A stretch of 52,565 nucleotides of DNA from an uncultured Bacteroidales bacterium. Lineage in GTDB: Bacteria; Bacteroidota; Bacteroidia; Bacteroidales; P3. The stretch spans positions 1-52,565 of the forward strand of contig CALUHO010000021.1 in NCBI GenBank assembly GCA_944320465.1, written 5' to 3'. Position numbers and translations under genes: made by a program. Positions 25,155 to 34,208 of the stretch are shown piece after piece (position 1 is the stretch's first letter; every line of letters begins with the position of its first letter). The notes below the pieces were generated by a model. That model ran no database searches. It was not told the origin of the DNA and was given only the letters and a program-made list of their open reading frames with translations.

Positions 25155-25199
25155 AAAAGCACTTGATACCGCTTAGTGCGATAGCAAGTGCTTTTTTTT
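25155..25199 (+). terminator. Intrinsic terminator after the FKBP gene
   Basis: AAAAGCACTTG (25155-25165) pairs perfectly with CAAGTGCTTTT (25185-25195), and the T-run continues to 25199. It lies 27 bp after the stop codon. Confidence 0.85.
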
Positions 25200-25293
25200 A
25201 TTTTAGCGCATTTCAGCGCACGGAAATCAAGCTATCATTTCCAAACAATCAAATCTCATCCATTCTGACAAGAACAGTAAAAAAAACAGCCCT

Positions 25294-26715
25294 ATGAAAT
25301 TGAAACTTTCCAGTGCGTTCTTTTTCCTCTGCCTCGGATTGGGCGGAACCTTATTGGCCGCGCCTGCATCATCCGACGAGGATGACAAAATGGAAAAGAA
25401 GCAAAACGCCTCCAAAGATGAAACCCAGTTCATCATATCCGCTGAAATACGGGAACGCGGTGTCTATTCGCACGGCTACGAACACCCGCTCAGCCTCGAT
25501 CAAAAGGGCAGTTTCTTTGTCGGGCAACGCACCCGCCTGAATTTCGATTTCCAAAAAGGGCCGTTAGGCTTTTTCGTGCAGATTGAAGACGGACGAATCT
25601 GGGGCGAGACAAACGGCGTCCATAGCCAAGGGCTCGGAGTTTCCCAAGCCTATTTCCGTATGGACATAGGCAAAGGCTTCGGATTCAAGATAGGACGGAT
25701 GCCCTTGCAGTACGAAGACGGACGTTACCTCTCCTACTCTTCCTGGGACGAATGCCCGAAAACACACGATGCCTTGATTTTCAACTTCCGAAGCCAGGAC
25801 AAAAAAACAAAAGTTGACTTGGGCGCATCCTTTTCAAATACAAGCGACAGTTATTTCCTGAACCCCTACGGCCTTGACAACTATTTCAAATACTTGTTGA
25901 TAGGCTATATCTCCCACCAGTTCACGCCGGATTTTCGACTTGGATTGCTGTCGGTGACCGATTTCCAAGAAGAAAAGGTCTGGGACTCCGAATTGGACGA
26001 CTATAATTACAATCCCGACAAAATCTATGGCCGCTCCACTGTCGGACTATATCTGGATCTGTTCAACGGCAGCCCCGTCTCCGCTTTGATATACGGCTAC
26101 GGGCAGTTCGGCAAGCTCAACACCGGCCAACATGTCACCAGCGGACTGGCATCGTTCAAGATGAAATACAATGCCTTGCCGAAACTGGAGCTGCAATTGG
26201 GCTATGATTTCGTTTCCGGGGACTGGATGGCAGAAGACTTTGAAAACAAACGAGGCTTCAGCAAATTCCTCGGCAGCACCCATTCATTCTTAGGCATCAT
26301 GGACTTTTTCAATCCGGGATCTACCAACAGCTGCCTCAGCGGCCTGCACCAGCCTTTGCTCAGCATCATCTACAAACCGGCTCCCAAACACAGCTTGGAA
26401 CTTACCGGAAGATATTTCTGGACGGTGAAGAGCCTTGAATTCTCCGCCCGAGCCGAAGACCCCCTCCTTGGCGGAAAGAAAGACTTCCGCTCCAACAACC
26501 TAGGGTTTGAAGGTTCATTGATTTACAAATACAAAATCCGGTCCGACCTCAACTTGGAAGCCGGTTATGCACTACACCTGCCTACCGAAGCTCTTGACAT
26601 ACTCAACAGCATTCCCATGGGAAAAAGCAAGCTTGCCCATTTCGGATATGTCATGATCAGCTATAAACCCACGCTGTTCAATCTGTCAAAGCATTTGAAA
26701 CGGCACGATGACTGA
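25294..26715 (+). CDS. Outer-membrane beta-barrel of the alginate-export type
   Basis: 473 residues. A signal peptide (LSSAFFFLCLGLGGTLLAAPA) precedes a strand-rich protein with alternating hydrophobic and aromatic positions. The section RTRLNFDFQKGPLGFFVQIEDGR, then FGFKIGRMPLQYEDGRYL, resembles the alginate-export domain. The last strand, FGYVMISYKPTLF, ends close to the C-terminus but is followed by a short basic tail. It probably forms a porin-like barrel of unknown cargo. Its end overlaps the start of the radical SAM gene by 8 bp. Confidence 0.75.
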   Translation: MKLKLSSAFFFLCLGLGGTLLAAPASSDEDDKMEKKQNASKDETQFIISAEIRERGVYSHGYEHPLSLDQKGSFFVGQRTRLNFDFQKGPLGFFVQIEDGRIWGETNGVHSQGLGVSQAYFRMDIGKGFGFKIGRMPLQYEDGRYLSYSSWDECPKTHDALIFNFRSQDKKTKVDLGASFSNTSDSYFLNPYGLDNYFKYLLIGYISHQFTPDFRLGLLSVTDFQEEKVWDSELDDYNYNPDKIYGRSTVGLYLDLFNGSPVSALIYGYGQFGKLNTGQHVTSGLASFKMKYNALPKLELQLGYDFVSGDWMAEDFENKRGFSKFLGSTHSFLGIMDFFNPGSTNSCLSGLHQPLLSIIYKPAPKHSLELTGRYFWTVKSLEFSARAEDPLLGGKKDFRSNNLGFEGSLIYKYKIRSDLNLEAGYALHLPTEALDILNSIPMGKSKLAHFGYVMISYKPTLFNLSKHLKRHDD

Positions 26716-27784
26716 GAAAACTAATGACACGGCGGCCGCAATACGCAAAAACGGAATCGCGACCGAATCAAATGGGGGAGACAAAACTGGAGCCGAAAGT
26801 CCGGCTTCTCCTCCTTTTTCTTGGGGTAACAACCGACGGTTCAACGCCTACAGCGATTTCCTTCGCAAGCAGTACGGTTTTCGCTTGCAGAAACTCTCTG
26901 TCAATGCTGGTTTCAGCTGCCCGAACAGGGACGGAAGCAAAGGCCGAGGAGGATGCGTATTCTGCAACAACTCGGCCTTCAACCCCTCCTATTGCGAACC
27001 CGGCAAACCGATTCGGAACCAGCTGGAAGAAGGAAAGGAGTTCCATGCCTGGAGATATAGGAAAAGCCTGAAATACATTGCCTATTTCCAAGCATTCTCT
27101 AATACGTACGCACCTCTGGAGGTCTTAAAAAAACGCTATGAAGAAGCACTGAGCATATCCGATGTGGTGGGCTTAAGCATCGGAACCCGACCCGATTGTG
27201 TAAACGAAGAAATCCTCGACTATCTGGCACGGCTCTCGGAGAAGCATTTCGTACACCTCGAAATGGGTATCGAAAGCTGCTACGACAAAAGCCTGCAATG
27301 GATGAACCGGAAACACGACTTTGAATGCGCCCGCAGAGCTTTTGCCATGGCAGCCGAACGAGGAATTTCCACCGGAACCCATCTTATTTTCGGCTTGCCT
27401 TCGCAGAGCCGAGAAGAAGACTTGCGGCAAGCCGACATCATTTCCGAACTTCCGTTGCAAACCCTCAAACTACACCAGTTGCAAATCATAAAGGACACCT
27501 CGTTAGAGAAAGAATATGCATTGAATCCCAGCAAATTCCATTTCTTCAAAATAGAAGAATATATCGATTTCGTGATTGATTTCTTAGAACGGCTTTCTCC
27601 GTCAATCTGCATGGAACGCTTTTCGGGAGAAGCCCCCCCCCGTTTCCAAGCAGGCCCGACTTTTGGCATGATCCGTGCCGATAAAGTCATACAAATTATC
27701 GAAAAGCGGCTTGAGGAACACGATACATGGCAAGGGAAATTGCGTCCACGGGAAAATAGTGTTATTTTTGCGAATTCGTTTTGA
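26708..27784 (+). CDS. Radical SAM protein of the TIGR01212 (YhcC) family
   Basis: 358 residues. The iron-sulfur cysteines are in SCPNRDGSKGRGGCVFC (about 75-91), the pattern of this family. LSIGTRPDCVNEEILDYL, HLEMGIESCYDKSL, GTHLIFGLPSQSREED and LKLHQLQIIKDT follow. The first ~45 residues are low in complexity. The start overlaps the barrel gene by 8 bp, so the two are translationally coupled. The E. coli homologue is YhcC; its role is unsettled. Confidence 0.9.
   Translation: MTEKTNDTAAAIRKNGIATESNGGDKTGAESPASPPFSWGNNRRFNAYSDFLRKQYGFRLQKLSVNAGFSCPNRDGSKGRGGCVFCNNSAFNPSYCEPGKPIRNQLEEGKEFHAWRYRKSLKYIAYFQAFSNTYAPLEVLKKRYEEALSISDVVGLSIGTRPDCVNEEILDYLARLSEKHFVHLEMGIESCYDKSLQWMNRKHDFECARRAFAMAAERGISTGTHLIFGLPSQSREEDLRQADIISELPLQTLKLHQLQIIKDTSLEKEYALNPSKFHFFKIEEYIDFVIDFLERLSPSICMERFSGEAPPRFQAGPTFGMIRADKVIQIIEKRLEEHDTWQGKLRPRENSVIFANSF
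27740..27770 (+). promoter_or_regulatory. Promoter of the nucleotide-sugar genes
   Basis: TTG (27740-27742) and TATTTTTG (27763-27770) are 20 bases apart, inside the end of the radical SAM gene, and 44 bp before the ATG of the UDP-sugar dehydrogenase. Confidence 0.6.
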
Positions 27785-27813
27785 AGCATTGACTTCCTAA
27801 AAGTTTTGCAGAT

Positions 27814-29124
27814 ATGTCAAAAAATGAATGCCGAATTCCATCCGTTCAAGATATAAGAATCGCCGTCATCGGTCTAGGGTATGTAGGCCTCCCCTTAGCC
27901 CGTTTGTTTTCAACACGGTACCCGACTATAGGTTACGACTTGAACAAGACCAGGGTAGAAGAATTGATGCAAGGTCATGACACCACGCTCGAAGTAGCGG
28001 ATAGCCTATTGCAGCAAGCCTTGTCGAATGGGTTTCGTTGCACATCCAGTATAGATGATATCAAAGAGTGCAACTTCTATATCGTAGCCGTTCCAACTCC
28101 TGTTGACGAGAACAACCGGCCAGACCTCCAACCTCTATGGGGGGCCAGCGAATCGGTGGGCAAGGTAATCTCAGCAGGGGATATCGTAGTCTACGAATCC
28201 ACTGTCTACCCGGGGGTCACCGAAGAGGAATGCATCCCCGTCATAGAAAGAGTATCAGGCCTGCGCTTCAACCAAGACTTCTTTGCCGGCTATAGCCCGG
28301 AACGAATCAACCCAGGTGACAAAGAACACACAGTAGAAAAAATCAAGAAAGTAACCTCCGGATCGACCCCGGAAATAGCCGATTTGGTAGATGAGGTGTA
28401 TCGCTCCGTCTTAATCAACGGCACACACAAAGCACCATCCATCCGGGTAGCTGAAGCTTCCAAAATCATAGAAAATTCCCAGCGGGATGTCAACATCGCC
28501 TTTATGAACGAGCTAGCCAAAATCTTCAATGCGATGGGCATAGACACCCATGATGTAATTGAAGCCGCCTCGTCCAAATGGAACTTTATCAAATTAAGCC
28601 CTGGCTTAGTGGGAGGCCACTGCATCAGTGTTGACCCTTATTACCTGATACAGAAAGCCCAAGTGTACGGCGTACTGCCGCGAGTGATGTTTTCCGCCCG
28701 GCGTCTCAACGATGGCATGGGGGACTACGTTGCCAATCAAACCATCAAAGCCATGAACCTCAGAGGCGTCCGTGTCAAAGACGCTCGCGTCCTGATTCTT
28801 GGCATCACATTCAAAGAGAACTGCCCGGATGTCAGGAATACCAAAATAGTGGACATCTATCATACACTCAGGGAATACACAGCTGATATTACCATTTTCG
28901 ACCCTTGGGCAGATCCATCGCATATAGAAGAAGAATATGGCATCCTTATTCAAAACAAAGGCATAGAAAACCTCTATGGCCAATATGATGCAGTTATTCT
29001 TGCAGTTGCCCATTCAGCATTCAACGAATTGAATGTGCGGGAATTTCTACGGAACCCGTCCGAAGGGGTAGTCTATGACGTGAAAGGCGTATTGCCTAAA
29101 GAAATGGTCGATGCCCGGCTATGA
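27814..29124 (+). CDS. UDP-sugar 6-dehydrogenase (TviB/WbpA-type)
   Basis: 436 residues. The NAD-binding IAVIGLGYVGLPLARLF is at about 14-30, the catalytic lysine/asparagine region SSKWNFIKLSPGL follows, and the cysteine nucleophile is in GGHCISVDPYYLIQKAQ. The C-terminal UDP-binding domain has ILGITFKENCPDVRNTK. The TviB/VipA subgroup oxidises UDP-GlcNAc or UDP-GalNAc to the uronic acid for capsule or O-antigen. It opens a three-gene plus-strand run with rfbB and rfbA. Substrate assignment is by subfamily motifs only. Confidence 0.87.
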   Translation: MSKNECRIPSVQDIRIAVIGLGYVGLPLARLFSTRYPTIGYDLNKTRVEELMQGHDTTLEVADSLLQQALSNGFRCTSSIDDIKECNFYIVAVPTPVDENNRPDLQPLWGASESVGKVISAGDIVVYESTVYPGVTEEECIPVIERVSGLRFNQDFFAGYSPERINPGDKEHTVEKIKKVTSGSTPEIADLVDEVYRSVLINGTHKAPSIRVAEASKIIENSQRDVNIAFMNELAKIFNAMGIDTHDVIEAASSKWNFIKLSPGLVGGHCISVDPYYLIQKAQVYGVLPRVMFSARRLNDGMGDYVANQTIKAMNLRGVRVKDARVLILGITFKENCPDVRNTKIVDIYHTLREYTADITIFDPWADPSHIEEEYGILIQNKGIENLYGQYDAVILAVAHSAFNELNVREFLRNPSEGVVYDVKGVLPKEMVDARL

Positions 29125-29176
29125 AAAAAAACACGTCATCTGAAATAGGGGAAATTCAAAAGTAAACGCTCGCGAC

Positions 29177-30298
29177 ATGCGCTTCCAAAGAAATATCATC
29201 ATCACCGGCGGTGCCGGATTCATCGGCAGTCACGTGGTACGGCTTTTTGTCAACAAATACCCTGACTACCACATCATCAACTTGGACAAACTGACCTACG
29301 CCGGCAACCTGGCAAACTTGAAAGATATCGAAAACAAGCAAAACTACACCTTTGTCAAGGCCGATATCTGCGATTTTGAAACCATCTGCCAGCTGATGGA
29401 AAAATTCCAAGCGGACGGCATCATCCATTTAGCCGCAGAAAGCCACGTGGATCGCAGCATCAAGGACCCATTCACCTTTGCCCGAACCAACGTGATGGGT
29501 ACATTAAGTCTACTGCAAGCCGCCAAGCTGTATTGGGAGGCCCAGACAGAAGGCTACGAGGGTAAACGTTTCTATCATATTTCCACCGACGAAGTGTACG
29601 GTGCTTTGGAACTGACCCATCCCGAAGGCATCAAGTCCGGACACAGTGCCCACCGGGTCTACGGGGACGATTTCTTCCATGAAACCACCAAGTACAACCC
29701 GCACAGCCCCTATTCGGCCAGCAAGGCATCGAGCGATCATTTCGTGCGAGCCTTCCACGACACATACGGAATGCCGACTATAGTAACCAACTGTTCCAAC
29801 AACTATGGTCCGTACCAATTCCCGGAAAAGCTGATTCCACTATTCATCAATAATATACGCCACAGGAAAGCTCTTCCTGTCTACGGCAAAGGCGAAAACG
29901 TGCGAGACTGGCTATACGTAGAAGATCACGCCCGAGCCATCGATCTCATCTTCCACAAAGGCCAAGTTGCCGACACCTACAATATCGGAGGCTTCAACGA
30001 ATGGAAGAACATCGACATTATCAAAGTCATTATCAAGACTGTAGACCGGCTTTTAGGCAATCCCGAAGGGTATTCGTCAGATTTAATCACCTATGTGACC
30101 GACCGCAAAGGACACGACATGCGCTATGCTATCGACTCCAGCAAACTCCACCGGGAATTAGGCTGGGAACCCTCGCTGCAATTCGAGGAAGGCATAGAAA
30201 AGACCGTACAATGGTACTTGGAAAACCCGGAATGGATGAACAATGTGACCAGCGGCGACTATCAACGGTATTATGATGAGATGTACAAAGGGAGATGA
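29177..30298 (+). CDS. rfbB: dTDP-glucose 4,6-dehydratase
   Basis: 373 residues, extended SDR fold. The NAD motif ITGGAGFIGSHVV is at 9-21. The active site holds STDEVYGAL, and YSASKASSDHFVRAF gives the YxxxK pair. NCSNNYGPYQFPEKLIP and EDHARAIDLI are typical of RmlB. It converts dTDP-glucose to dTDP-4-keto-6-deoxyglucose. rfbA lies 119 bp downstream; rfbC and rfbD, needed for dTDP-rhamnose, are not in the window. Confidence 0.94.
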   Translation: MRFQRNIIITGGAGFIGSHVVRLFVNKYPDYHIINLDKLTYAGNLANLKDIENKQNYTFVKADICDFETICQLMEKFQADGIIHLAAESHVDRSIKDPFTFARTNVMGTLSLLQAAKLYWEAQTEGYEGKRFYHISTDEVYGALELTHPEGIKSGHSAHRVYGDDFFHETTKYNPHSPYSASKASSDHFVRAFHDTYGMPTIVTNCSNNYGPYQFPEKLIPLFINNIRHRKALPVYGKGENVRDWLYVEDHARAIDLIFHKGQVADTYNIGGFNEWKNIDIIKVIIKTVDRLLGNPEGYSSDLITYVTDRKGHDMRYAIDSSKLHRELGWEPSLQFEEGIEKTVQWYLENPEWMNNVTSGDYQRYYDEMYKGR

Positions 30299-30417
30299 CA
30301 CACCTGCCCAAACCCAACGGATATCAGCCACATGAATTCAAATCCGACTTACATCCAGGCCTGAGGAACCCGAGCCGGACTTGCGGATAAATCAGATTAG
30401 CTAAAAATCAAAAAAAC

Positions 30418-31320
30418 ATGAAAGGCATTGTCTTAGCAGGCGGTTCTGGGACCCGTCTTTACCCGATTACCAAAGGTGTCAGCAAACAATTGCTGCCCGT
30501 CTACGATAAACCGATGATTTATTATCCCCTTTCGGTGCTGATGCTAGCCGGCATACGGGAGATCCTGATCATCTCCACGCCGCAAGACCTGCCCAGCTTC
30601 CAACGGTTATTAGGCGATGGAAGCGATTTCGGCGTACGCTTCGAATATGCCGAACAGCCCTCGCCCGACGGCTTGGCACAGGCCTTTATCATCGGTGAAA
30701 AGTTCATCGGGAACGATTCGGTCTGCTTGGTATTAGGCGACAATATTTTCCATGGCAACAGTTTCACTGTCATGCTCAAGGATGCCGTCCGCACTGCAGA
30801 AGAGGAGCACAAGGCAACCGTTTTCGGCTATTGGGTCAGCGACCCTGAACGTTACGGCGTGGCCGAATTCGACAAAGACGGCAACTGTCTGAGCATTGAG
30901 GAAAAACCTGCCAACCCCAAATCGAACTACGCCGTAGTAGGACTCTATTTCTACCCGAACAAGGTGGTAGAAGTGGCTAAGAACATCAAGCCTTCCGCCC
31001 GCGGAGAATTGGAAATCACCACGGTAAACCAACGTTTTCTCGATGACAAAGAATTGAAAGTAAAAACCTTGGGGCGCGGTTTTGCCTGGCTCGACACTGG
31101 CACGCACGACTCCTTGGCCGAAGCTAGCACCTATGTGGAAGTAATCGAGAAACGTCAAGGCTTGAAAGTAGCCTGCTTGGAAGGCATCGCTTTCCGAAAA
31201 GGCTGGATCGACGCGGACAAGATGCGCCAGATAGCCCAACCCATGCTGAAAAACCCCTATGGACAATACTTGCTCAAGGTTGTCAATGAGCTGGAGCGTA
31301 CCCAACAATTCCTGGACTAA
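30418..31320 (+). CDS. rfbA: Glucose-1-phosphate thymidylyltransferase
   Basis: 300 residues. The nucleotidyltransferase motif [20 protein letters not shown] is at 6-25. [47 protein letters not shown] and [12 protein letters not shown] are all typical of RmlA, which makes dTDP-glucose from dTTP and glucose 1-phosphate. The gene ends 44 bp before hairpin element B, which separates it from the convergent pstB gene. Confidence 0.95.
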   Translation: MKGIVLAGGSGTRLYPITKGVSKQLLPVYDKPMIYYPLSVLMLAGIREILIISTPQDLPSFQRLLGDGSDFGVRFEYAEQPSPDGLAQAFIIGEKFIGNDSVCLVLGDNIFHGNSFTVMLKDAVRTAEEEHKATVFGYWVSDPERYGVAEFDKDGNCLSIEEKPANPKSNYAVVGLYFYPNKVVEVAKNIKPSARGELEITTVNQRFLDDKELKVKTLGRGFAWLDTGTHDSLAEASTYVEVIEKRQGLKVACLEGIAFRKGWIDADKMRQIAQPMLKNPYGQYLLKVVNELERTQQFLD

Positions 31321-31364
31321 AATACGATGCATCAAGCCGAAGCAAAGAAAACACAGTTGTACTC

Positions 31365-31489
31365 AAAAAATCATCCGGAGCGATGAGATGCAAGACATCG
31401 CAAGGGAGGAAAAGCGGAGCGTACTTCTGTACGTGAGCATTTTCAAATCCCTCGCGTAACGTAGCAGATCGCGTTCCGAATGATTTTTT
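31365..31489. repeat. Hairpin element B between rfbA and pstB
   Basis: The outer arm AAAAAATCAT (31365-31374) pairs with ATGATTTTTT (31480-31489), giving a T-run on both strands, as in a bidirectional terminator. Inner stems are AGGGA/TCCCT and AAAA/TTTT. The apex is GCGTAC-TTCT-GTACGT. GAGATGC and GCAGATC pair around a tandem G-A mismatch; the first pair is G-C here but A-T in elements A and C. It overlaps the stop codon of pstB by two bases. Confidence 0.8.
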
Positions 31490-32318
31490 AATTGAAGGCT
31501 CCCGCCAGATACTTCTTCGTCTGCTCCTCCCTCGGATCCTCAAAAAACTCCTGCGCCGGCCGCATCTCGATAACCTCGCCGAGATACATGAAAATCACGT
31601 AGTCGGCAATACGACGGGCTTGCCGCAGGACATGCGTCACCATCACCAAGGTAAAATCCTTCGACAAGGCGGCAAACTGCTTCTCGATAGCCTCGCTGCT
31701 GACCGGGTCGAGCGCCGAAGTGGGTTCGTCCGCCAGAATGATATCCGGATTGACGGCAAGCCCGCGAGCCAAGCAAAGCCGCTGCTGCTGCCCTATCGAG
31801 AGTCGCACCGCCGGCGAACGCAAACGATCCTTGACCTCATCCCAAAGGTTGACCTGCCGCAGATAATATTCCACCAAGTCGTTCAGCTCCGCCCGGGTAT
31901 ATTTGCCGCGAAGCTTCAAGCCGTAGGCAATGTTGTTGTAGATATTCATCGGCAAGGGGAACGGACGCTGCGACAACAACCCCATCTTCCGCCGCAAAGC
32001 CACGATATCCGTCTTAGCGCCGAAAACCGGCAATTCCCCAGTATGTTGATCCCGGATATAGATATTCCCGCTCACCTTGATGTCCGGTGTCAAGTCGGTA
32101 AGCCGGTTCATGCACTTGAGCAAGGTAGTCTTGCCGCAACCCGACGGTCCCAGAATCACCGTCAACTTGTTCTTCGGAATCTCTATATTGACATTCTTCA
32201 AGATATGCGTCTTTCCCGCATACAGGTTCAGATTATCCACTCGTATGATTCCTTCTCCCTCGAATGGCTTGGCACTTCCGCCCTCCCCCATCTTGGCATC
32301 CATCGCTTGTGTATCCAT
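31488..32318 (-). CDS. pstB: Phosphate ABC transporter, ATPase
   Basis: 276 residues. Walker A is GPSGCGKTT, the signature is LSIGQQQRL, Walker B is IILADEPTSALD, and the switch histidine is in VMVTHVL. The sequence LRRKMGLLSQRPFPLPMNIYNNIAYGL is typical of PstB. It powers phosphate import through PstC/PstA. It is the last gene of the run pstS, pstC, pstA, pstB. The stop codon lies in the arm of hairpin element B. No phoU is in the window. Confidence 0.95.
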   Translation of the reverse strand: MDTQAMDAKMGEGGSAKPFEGEGIIRVDNLNLYAGKTHILKNVNIEIPKNKLTVILGPSGCGKTTLLKCMNRLTDLTPDIKVSGNIYIRDQHTGELPVFGAKTDIVALRRKMGLLSQRPFPLPMNIYNNIAYGLKLRGKYTRAELNDLVEYYLRQVNLWDEVKDRLRSPAVRLSIGQQQRLCLARGLAVNPDIILADEPTSALDPVSSEAIEKQFAALSKDFTLVMVTHVLRQARRIADYVIFMYLGEVIEMRPAQEFFEDPREEQTKKYLAGAFN

Positions 32319-32325
32319 GGCAAAA

Positions 32326-33240
32326 TCAATAAATACGGTACTTCTGATAACGCTTTGAAATATATCGCGAAAGCAGACTGATTAGCAAAATTATCAAAGT
32401 CAGGACAAAAGCCGAAGCGTAAGCCTTATCCTGAGTAGCCGCGTAAGGCGAATTGATCTGGTTGTAAATGGCCACCGGCAAAGTCGTGGCATTGTCCAAA
32501 AGGCTGGTCGGCGTCTTTGAATTCTCGCCCGTCACATACAAGACCGAAGCCGCATCGCCCACCGCCCGGCCGAAAGCCAGCAGCACTGCCGTCACGATAC
32601 CCGGAAAGCACTGGCGCACATAGACCTTGTACGAAAGTTCCGAGCGGGTCGAACCCATCGAGAGCACGCTCTCCGAAAGCCCTGTCGGCACCGTCTTCAT
32701 CACCTCGTCGATAGCCCGGATCATGATAGGCAAAATAAACAGCGCCACCGTGATAATCCCCGCCAAAAGCGAAGTCTTGACCCCGAAGAACACCATCAGC
32801 GAAAAACCGAAAGCCCCGTAGATGATAGAAGGCACGCCCCAGATCAGATCCAACAGGAAACGTGCCGTATTCAGCAACTTAGGGAACTTGACCATATACA
32901 CATTCATGCAAAGAGCGCAAGCCAAACCCACGATCAAAGCCAACAAAGTGGCACTCAGCGATAAATACAAAGACCCCACAATCGCGTTCTTGATGCCCCC
33001 GCCCCGGTTCAGGTAAAATCCCGAACCCATATCCTCGGTAAGCATGCTCCAACTGAAAGTGGAAATCCCTTTATAAAAGATAGATACTAGAATCACCCCC
33101 ATCACCCCGACAATCAAGACCGAAGCAATGTTCATCAGCGAACGGAAGAAAATCTCTTCTCCCAACTTGCGTCCGGTGCGGGCGGGCTTCTCATGGCGCT
33201 TGACCAAAGCCCTTACTTCTGCGAGACTTCTCTGTTCCAT
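32326..33240 (-). CDS. pstA: Phosphate ABC transporter permease PstA
   Basis: 304 residues with six membrane segments. The family stretch GGGIKNAIVGSLYLSLSATLL is at the first conserved part. The EAA-loop sequence LSMGSTRSELSYKVYVRQCFPGIVTAVLLAFGRAVGDAA contacts PstB. It lies 7 bp upstream of pstB and 3 bp downstream of pstC, so the genes are tightly packed. The N-terminal ~25 residues are basic and cytoplasmic. Confidence 0.93.
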   Translation of the reverse strand: MEQRSLAEVRALVKRHEKPARTGRKLGEEIFFRSLMNIASVLIVGVMGVILVSIFYKGISTFSWSMLTEDMGSGFYLNRGGGIKNAIVGSLYLSLSATLLALIVGLACALCMNVYMVKFPKLLNTARFLLDLIWGVPSIIYGAFGFSLMVFFGVKTSLLAGIITVALFILPIMIRAIDEVMKTVPTGLSESVLSMGSTRSELSYKVYVRQCFPGIVTAVLLAFGRAVGDAASVLYVTGENSKTPTSLLDNATTLPVAIYNQINSPYAATQDKAYASAFVLTLIILLISLLSRYISKRYQKYRIY

Positions 33241-33243
33241 TTC

Positions 33244-34134
33244 CTAATATTTTTCTACCCGGATAATCAGCCAACGCAACGTAGCGTTGAATACCAAGAC
33301 CACCACCAACAGAATCAAGGCGGCGAACATCAAGGCACTCTCGATTTCCGGAATCGAACCCAATTCCCCGAAGCTGTTGGCAATCAAGGCCGGCAAAGGA
33401 TAACCCGGGTCAAACAAGCCCGAAGGAATCATCACCACGTTGCCCACCACCATCAGCACCGCCATCGTTTCCCCGAAAGCCCGGGCGAAGCCGAAGCCGA
33501 AAGCCGCCAAAATGCCCGGCAATGCCTTGCGGTTCAGCACATCGCGTATAGTCTCCCAACGGGTCGCCCCCAACGAAAGAGACACCTCGGTCAGTTCCTT
33601 GGGAATGGTCCGATATATTTCCATCAGAATATTCAAGATAAAGGGAATAACCATGATAGACAACACGATTCCCCCGGCAAGAATGCTGTAACCGTTAGAT
33701 TGGATTCCCAAGCTTGCGGCAATCCGTCCTAACCAAGGCACCACGAACACCATGCCCCACACCCCATAGACCACCGATGGAATCCCGGCCAGGATATCGA
33801 TAGCCGTGACCACGATCTTGGCCGCTTTACGAGGCGCGTATTGCGTAATATGGATGGCCGACAAGAAACAGACCGGGGCTGAAATCAGCATGGCAATCAA
33901 GGTGACATAGAGCGAGCCGACAATAAACGGCTCGAAACCGAACTCGCCCGAACTGGGCCGCCATTGCGAAGAGAAAAGCAACTGCCCCAACGAGTTGTCC
34001 CGGAACAAAAGCTCGGACTTAGCGGCCAAGCCGATGAACAAAGCGAACGGCAAAAGGAGGACAAAGGTCATGGCCAAATAAGTCAGCACCGTAACCACTC
34101 GATCCCTTGTCCGTCTATGATTGGAGATATTCAT
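33244..34134 (-). CDS. pstC: Phosphate ABC transporter permease PstC
   Basis: About 296 residues from MNISNHRRTRDRVVTVLTYL; ATG 34197 would add 21 residues of doubtful value and would begin just 11 bp after pstS. Six membrane segments are seen. FGFEPFIVGSLYVTLIAMLISAP and the EAA-loop LSLGATRWETIRDVLNRKALPGILAAFGFGFARAFGETMAVLMV are those of PstC. It forms the inner-membrane channel with PstA. Confidence 0.93.
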   Translation of the reverse strand: MNISNHRRTRDRVVTVLTYLAMTFVLLLPFALFIGLAAKSELLFRDNSLGQLLFSSQWRPSSGEFGFEPFIVGSLYVTLIAMLISAPVCFLSAIHITQYAPRKAAKIVVTAIDILAGIPSVVYGVWGMVFVVPWLGRIAASLGIQSNGYSILAGGIVLSIMVIPFILNILMEIYRTIPKELTEVSLSLGATRWETIRDVLNRKALPGILAAFGFGFARAFGETMAVLMVVGNVVMIPSGLFDPGYPLPALIANSFGELGSIPEIESALMFAALILLVVVLVFNATLRWLIIRVEKY

Positions 34135-34208
34135 ACAATCCTGTTTAAAAGACAGCACGGCTATCTTCTCGAAAAGGGAAACCGCCCGCACTGCCACGCA
34201 AGTCTTCG

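Noticed and set aside
31321..31364. Small gene between rfbA and hairpin element B
   Set aside because: Too short, and the apparent frame runs through the hairpin.
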